Of a DNA stretch of 64,000 nt, positions 60,292-64,000 are shown in pieces (the stretch's first letter is position 1; each line of letters begins with the position of its first letter). The stretch is from Agromyces fucosus (GTDB taxonomy: Bacteria > Actinomycetota > Actinomycetes > Actinomycetales > Microbacteriaceae): positions 109,663 through 173,662 of the forward strand of contig NZ_SDPO01000004.1 of the NCBI RefSeq assembly GCF_004134865.1, written 5' to 3'. The notes beneath the pieces are model-generated. The model ran no database searches. It was not told where the DNA came from and worked only from the letters and a program-made list of their open reading frames with translations. The position numbers and the translations under genes were made by a program.

Positions 60292-61287
60292 GTGAGGATC
60301 GGCATCATCGGCGCAGGCGCGCTCGGCGGCACATTCGCGGCACTGCTCTCCAAGGCGGGCCACGACGTGGAGGTCACGGCACGCGGTGTAGGGCTCGCGG
60401 CGATCCGCGAGTCGGGCATCGCCCTCAGCGGTGCCTACGGGGAGGTGCATGCCCGCGTGACCGCCGGCGAGCGGCTCACGATGGCCCCCGAACTCGTGCT
60501 CGTCTGCACGAAGGCGCAGGACGCGGCATCCGCCATCGCCGACAACGCGGAGCTCATCGGCGACGTGCCCGTCGTCGTCGTGCAGAACGGCCTCGACGGC
60601 GTCGCGACCGCTGCACGGCTCCTCCCCCGCGCCTCCTGCATGGGCCTGCTCTCGATCATCGCCGCCAACTACACGGAGCCCGGTGTCGTGCGTGTCACGA
60701 CGCCGGCGACGAGCTACCTCGGCCGCGGCGACGGCCCGGCCGACGCCGAGTGCACGCGCGTCGCCGCCGTGCTCTCCGCGGCGGTTCCGGTCGTCGCGAT
60801 CCCCGGTTTCCGAGGCGCGCAGTGGACGAAGCTCGTCGTCAACATGCTGAACGCCGTGCCCGCGATCGTCGGCCGCAGCGTGCAGGACGTCGTCGACGAT
60901 CGACGCCTGCGCCGCGTCGTGACGGCGTCGATGCGGGAGACCGTGCGCATCGCCGTCGCCCAGGGCGTGCACTTCGGCTCGCTGCAGGGGCTCGGCGACC
61001 GGCGTCTGCGGTTCTTCGCACGACTGCCGCTCGCGATCGGACAAGTGCTGCCGTGGTCGATGCGCGTGCGCATGGGCGGCGTGCCGAACCTCGGATCGAC
61101 GCAGCAGAGCCTGCGGCGTGGGCAGCCGACCGAGATCGACTTCCTGAACGGCGCGGTCGTGCGCCAGGCCTCGGCCATCGGCCTCGACGCGCCCGTGAAC
61201 CGGGCGCTCACCGCGCTCGTGCACGAGGTCGAGGAGCGCGGCTCGTCGCTGCCGGTCGAGCGCGTGCTCGCCGACGTGCCGGCCTGA
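60292..61287 (+). CDS. ApbA/PanE-family ketopantoate reductase-like oxidoreductase
   Basis: 331 residues, GTG start. IGIIGAGALGGTFAALLSKAGHDVEV is the NADPH-binding Rossmann start; VCTKAQDAASAI and VVVQNGLDGV follow; WTKLVVNMLNAVPAIVG carries the catalytic Lys and Asn; the C-terminal helical domain ends with PTEIDFLNGAVV. 2-Dehydropantoate 2-reductases share this layout, but many paralogues have other substrates, so the pantothenate role is not certain. Confidence 0.86.
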   Translation: MRIGIIGAGALGGTFAALLSKAGHDVEVTARGVGLAAIRESGIALSGAYGEVHARVTAGERLTMAPELVLVCTKAQDAASAIADNAELIGDVPVVVVQNGLDGVATAARLLPRASCMGLLSIIAANYTEPGVVRVTTPATSYLGRGDGPADAECTRVAAVLSAAVPVVAIPGFRGAQWTKLVVNMLNAVPAIVGRSVQDVVDDRRLRRVVTASMRETVRIAVAQGVHFGSLQGLGDRRLRFFARLPLAIGQVLPWSMRVRMGGVPNLGSTQQSLRRGQPTEIDFLNGAVVRQASAIGLDAPVNRALTALVHEVEERGSSLPVERVLADVPA

Positions 61288-61314
61288 GCGACGACGAGCG
61301 TAGCGGCCCGGGCG

Positions 61315-61354
61315 ACGACTGAGGGGGCCCGGCGAACCGGGCCCCCTCAGTCGT
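61315..61354. terminator. Strong bidirectional terminator between convergent genes
   Basis: 18-bp perfect stem (61315-61332 / 61337-61354) with loop CGAA, followed on the forward strand by TT. It serves the ApbA-like gene and, from the other side, the LAxTG protein gene. A degenerate copy occurs at 62795-62822. Confidence 0.88.
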
Positions 61355-61367
61355 TTCTCGGCGAACG

Positions 61368-62486
61368 CTATGCGCGCCGGCGGCGGATGCGAGCCACCAC
61401 GAGGAACGCGGCACCGGCGATCACGATGATGCCCGCGACGATCGCGATCGATGTGCCGGCGAAGCCGGTCTCTGCGAGGGCGGTGCTGCCGTTGCCGCCA
61501 CCCGGGGGCGTTGCTTCCGGGCCGGTGGCGCACACGGGAGTCGCCTCCGGGTACGAGATCGTCACCGCGGTCTCGGGGTTCACGACGAGCTTCGCCTCCG
61601 TGATACCGCGGGTCCAGGCGAAGTTGCCGTCGGTCTCGACCCACTTGCCGTCGACGAGCGCCCAGCCCGGCCATCCGTTGGCCTTGCCCTCGGCGTCGAC
61701 AGAGGCACCGGGCCACAGCTTCTTGCCTTCGAGCGTGCCGTCGGACTTGAGGTCACCCAGCACGATCGTCTCGGTGTTCGTGCCGTCGGTCATGACGAGG
61801 GAGACCGTTCGGTTCGTCACCGTGCCCTCGGGGTCGGTCAGCTTCACGTTGTAGTGGATCCACGGGGAGTCCGCCTCGCAGACACCCGTCGCCACGGAAC
61901 CGTCGAGCGTCGCCGTCTCCGTCGTGGGGTCGCAGTCCTCATCGGTGAAGACGTGCTCGAAGGTCTTCGTCGTCGCGCCGTCGGTGAAGGTCTTGGTGCC
62001 CTTCACCGTCGCCGTCAGCCGCTCGATACCGCCGACGAGTCCGGTCGTCGACCAGTCGATGTCATCGGTGTCCGACGGCAGGGTGAAGCCGTCGGCGTCG
62101 GTGCCGCACTTGTCCGCCCAGGCAGGGTCGCCCGGAATGGCGAGCTTCTCGGGGTCGGGCGTCGTCGGCGTGAAATAGCTGTACGAGTAGTGGCTGACGG
62201 AGTCCTTGTCGGGGTGATCGATGACGACCGTCGCCTGCGGGGGCACGACAGGCACGAAGTACTTCGTGGTGCCGGCCTTGACGCAATAGCCGTCGATCAA
62301 CTGTCCCGCGGGCGCCGTGACGGTGACCGTCGCGGGGCTGCCGGTCGTGTCGATCTTGCCGGAATCGAGCGGCTCGCAGATGAAATCGGGCTGAGCGGCC
62401 TGGGCGGGCAATGCGCCGACGGCGAGGGTCAGCGCGAGCGCGCCGACCATCGTCGCCGCGACGCGGAGTGCGCGGGTGTTCCTCAT
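61368..62486 (-). CDS. LAxTG-anchored cell-surface protein
   Basis: 372 residues. Sec signal peptide (MRNTRALRVAATMVGALALT, cleavage near PAQAAQP), an extracellular part with paired cysteines, and a sorting signal: LAETG at 337-341, a hydrophobic helix and the tail RIRRRRA. LAxTG is the motif of class E sortases of high-GC actinobacteria. The C-terminal 180 residues (from TGVCEADSPWI) closely match the next protein, and one copy of the DKCG unit is present (DKCGTDADGFTLPSDTDD). ATG at 62486 has AGGAG upstream. Function unknown. Confidence 0.86.
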   Translation of the reverse strand: MRNTRALRVAATMVGALALTLAVGALPAQAAQPDFICEPLDSGKIDTTGSPATVTVTAPAGQLIDGYCVKAGTTKYFVPVVPPQATVVIDHPDKDSVSHYSYSYFTPTTPDPEKLAIPGDPAWADKCGTDADGFTLPSDTDDIDWSTTGLVGGIERLTATVKGTKTFTDGATTKTFEHVFTDEDCDPTTETATLDGSVATGVCEADSPWIHYNVKLTDPEGTVTNRTVSLVMTDGTNTETIVLGDLKSDGTLEGKKLWPGASVDAEGKANGWPGWALVDGKWVETDGNFAWTRGITEAKLVVNPETAVTISYPEATPVCATGPEATPPGGGNGSTALAETGFAGTSIAIVAGIIVIAGAAFLVVARIRRRRA

Positions 62487-62794
62487 CGAATGAATCTCCT
62501 GGGGTCGGCCGGCGTGGGCCTGCGATACCAGGAGCGTCGACTGCGCGCCGAAGCGCGACGTGCCGTGCGAGCCCGATGCGACCGGCACACGGGTATATGC
62601 CGTGGTCGTGTTCGGGCGTGAGCGGCCAGATCGCCGCGTGGTGCAGCGTCGATCAGCTCGGGTGTTTCGGGTTTCGGGTATCACTGCTGCCGGGGGCGGT
62701 GCAATGTCGTCAAGTATGTCGTCCGAGATGGGGACAGGCTCGCCGTTTCGGCCCCGGAGATGGTGATTCACCCCCGAACTGGGGTATCAGCACC
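62487..62794. other. Upstream region of the first LAxTG gene
   Basis: About 300 bp without a convincing gene, although the LAxTG frame stays open to 62771 with unprotein-like sequence. It should contain the promoter; reverse-strand TATCGC about 35 nt before the start is a weak -10 candidate and no -35 box is clear. Confidence 0.45.
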
Positions 62795-62822
62795 GAGGGG
62801 ACCCGGCGAACCGGGCCCCCTC
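62795..62822 (-). terminator. Terminator of the second LAxTG gene
   Basis: 12-bp stem with one mismatch (62795-62806 / 62811-62822), loop CGAA. 62802-62828 is identical to 61328-61354, so this terminator was copied together with the gene. Confidence 0.75.
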
Positions 62823-62841
62823 AGTCGTGCTTCAGCGAATG

Positions 62842-64000
62842 CTATGCGCGCTTGCGGCGGATTCGAGCCACCACGAGGAACGCGACACCGGCGATCACGA
62901 TGATGCCGGCGACGATCGCGATCGTCGTTCCGGCGAAACCGGTGCTGGCGAGGCCCGTACCGTTCGACGCGGCGGGGGTAGCGCCCTCGCCGCCCGGAGG
63001 CGTGACCTTCGGTCCGATGGCACAGTTCGGCGTGGCCGGCGGGTACGAGATCTTGACGTCGAGCTCGGGGTTGACCACGAGCTGTGCCGTGATGTCACCG
63101 CGAGTCCAGGCGAAGTTGTCGTCGACCTCGATCCACTTGTCGCCGACGAGCGCCCAGCCGGGCCATCCGTTGGCCTTGCCATCGGCATCGACGGACGCAC
63201 CGGGCCAGAGCACCTTGCCCGACAGGCTGCCGTTCTCGAGGTCGCCCAGCACGATCGTCTCGGTGTTGGTGCCGTCGGTCATGATGAGCGAGGCCGTGTT
63301 GCCGGTCGACTGCTCGTCGGGGTCGGTCATCTCGACATCGAAGGTGATCCACGGCGAGTCCGCCTCGCAGACGCCGGTCGCGAACGAGCCCGTGAGCGAC
63401 GGCGCGATGCAGGGCTTGTCACTGTACGGGAACGCCCAGGTGACCGGGCCCCCCTCCTCGAACGCGTATCCGGGCTTCGCCGTGGCGGTCACCGTCCAGA
63501 CCCCGTTCGCGTCGGCCGAGGCCCAGTCGATGGTGTCGGTGTCCGACGGAACCGTCAGCTTCTCGTTGTCGGGACCGCACTTGTCGGAGAATTCCGGCGC
63601 ACCCACGAGCTCGATCGCACAAGGAGCGTCGTTCACCACGAAGGTCCACTCGTCCTTGGCACCGACCGGGAATGCGGAGCCGGCCTTGGCGGTCGCGGTG
63701 ACCGTGATCGTGCCGTTCTCCTCCGAGGAGTTCCAGTCGATCGTGTCCGTGTCTTCGGGGACGGTCAGCTTCTCGTTGTCAGCACCGCACTTGTCGCTGA
63801 ACGTCGGCTCGCCGACGACGTCGACGATGCACGGTGCGTCGTTGATCGTGAAGGTCCATGCCTTCGTCGCACCCTCGGGGAAGACGTTGCCCGGCTTCGC
63901 CGTCGCAGTGACCGTGATGACTCCATCGACCTCGGTCGAGTTCCAGTCGATCGTCGCCGTGTCCTCGGGAACCGTCAACTTCTCGTTGTCAGCACCGCAC
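62842..64000 (-). CDS. LAxTG-anchored repeat surface protein (partial, 5' end beyond window)
   Basis: At least 386 codons, open through the right edge. From the C-terminus: basic tail RIRRKRA, hydrophobic helix, sorting motif LASTG, a domain shared with the neighbouring protein (TGVCEADSPWI to KISYPPATPNC), and then tandem 70-residue units beginning DKCG with EKLTVP, DTIDW, TVTATAK and a second Cys near APC. The unit looks like an Ig-like beta sandwich, perhaps with one disulfide per unit. Probably a stalked cell-wall protein attached by a class E sortase. Number of further units unknown. Confidence 0.87.
   Translation of the reverse strand, partial: CGADNEKLTVPEDTATIDWNSTEVDGVITVTATAKPGNVFPEGATKAWTFTINDAPCIVDVVGEPTFSDKCGADNEKLTVPEDTDTIDWNSSEENGTITVTATAKAGSAFPVGAKDEWTFVVNDAPCAIELVGAPEFSDKCGPDNEKLTVPSDTDTIDWASADANGVWTVTATAKPGYAFEEGGPVTWAFPYSDKPCIAPSLTGSFATGVCEADSPWITFDVEMTDPDEQSTGNTASLIMTDGTNTETIVLGDLENGSLSGKVLWPGASVDADGKANGWPGWALVGDKWIEVDDNFAWTRGDITAQLVVNPELDVKISYPPATPNCAIGPKVTPPGGEGATPAASNGTGLASTGFAGTTIAIVAGIIVIAGVAFLVVARIRRKRA
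63370..64000 (-). repeat. Tandem 210-bp coding repeats (70-residue Cys-pair units)
   Basis: The Cys codon of the DKCG motif recurs at 63577, 63787 and 63997, a period of exactly 210 bp. The two rightmost units are the most alike (NEKLTVPEDT..DTIDWNS shared); the unit nearest the cell wall has diverged most. The array continues past the window. Confidence 0.88.

Noticed and set aside
59272..61716. 814-codon open frame on the reverse strand
   Set aside because: Only the part from 60219 is TruB; the rest is antisense to the ApbA-like gene and surface-protein DNA.
63370..64000. Regular spaced repeats considered as a CRISPR array
   Set aside because: The period is 210 bp with no short spacers, and the repeats translate in frame as protein units.
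1..64000. tRNA, rRNA, riboswitch, insertion sequence, prophage or CRISPR loci
   Set aside because: None was recognisable by eye on either strand; tRNAscan, Infernal and IS searches would be needed to exclude small ones.

Overview
This is chromosomal DNA from a high-GC Gram-positive bacterium, most likely an actinobacterium of the Microbacteriaceae type (inference). The indicators are very GC-rich coding sequence, frequent GTG starts, many genes whose start codon lies 6-7 nt after a TAnnnT hexamer (probable leaderless mRNAs), LAxTG-type sorting signals, and actinobacterial family pairs such as an M4 protease with emfourin and a DUF2207 protein. About 63 protein genes are packed tightly, many with ATGA or GTGA overlaps. 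I saw no rRNA, tRNA, CRISPR array, insertion sequence or phage module.

Layout. 1-10.1 kb: housekeeping and stress genes (partial quinone oxidoreductase, DUF488, CPBP and PrsW membrane proteases, HAD phosphatase, protealysin-like M4 protease with its emfourin inhibitor gene, YhhN, FKBP, GlcD-type oxidase, Ada-AlkA fusion). 10.1-23.8 kb: a sugar-catabolic region. It has a GntR regulator, a sugar ABC transporter (binding protein, two permeases, ATPase), an orphan enolase-superfamily enzyme, a RhaM/FucU-like mutarotase, a lactonase and a second GntR regulator. A divergent pair of units follows with an aldo/keto reductase, L-fuconate dehydratase, FAH-family hydrolase and SDR dehydrogenase. Together these can encode the whole non-phosphorylating L-fucose pathway to pyruvate and lactate. 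23.8-32.5 kb: aspartase, an ethanolamine-permease-like transporter, and a divergent gamma-glutamylation operon (GlnA-like synthetase, PuuD-like hydrolase, aldehyde dehydrogenase, SDR, FadR-type regulator) for an amine carbon/nitrogen source.

32.5-39.2 kb: convergent uracil and purine permeases, a Pit phosphate transporter with a candidate PHO box, Nudix hydrolase and phosphofructokinase. 39.3-49.5 kb: SNF2 helicase, DUF2207 membrane protein, copper ATPase with divergent csoR, macro-domain protein, glycerophosphodiesterase and an alanine dehydrogenase/carboxyethylornithine synthase-like enzyme. 49.7-57.5 kb: an SDR/DUF2867 protein, then a SorC-type regulator, deoC and two aldehyde dehydrogenase genes, the second lacking the catalytic half, and an MFS transporter. 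57.5-61.3 kb: a truB-ribF operon with two small membrane proteins, and a divergent ApbA/PanE-like reductase. 61.3-64 kb: two tandemly duplicated LAxTG-anchored surface proteins, the second running off the right edge with 70-residue repeats.

Regulatory DNA is readable in several places: a CsoR-type operator inside the copA promoter, a 21-bp operator inside the fuconate-dehydratase promoter, a 34-bp palindrome before the second FAH gene, a 14-bp palindrome before the SorC regulator, and strong hairpin terminators between convergent genes. The octamer GGCATCCG / CGGATGCC is strikingly frequent throughout, in both coding and non-coding DNA.
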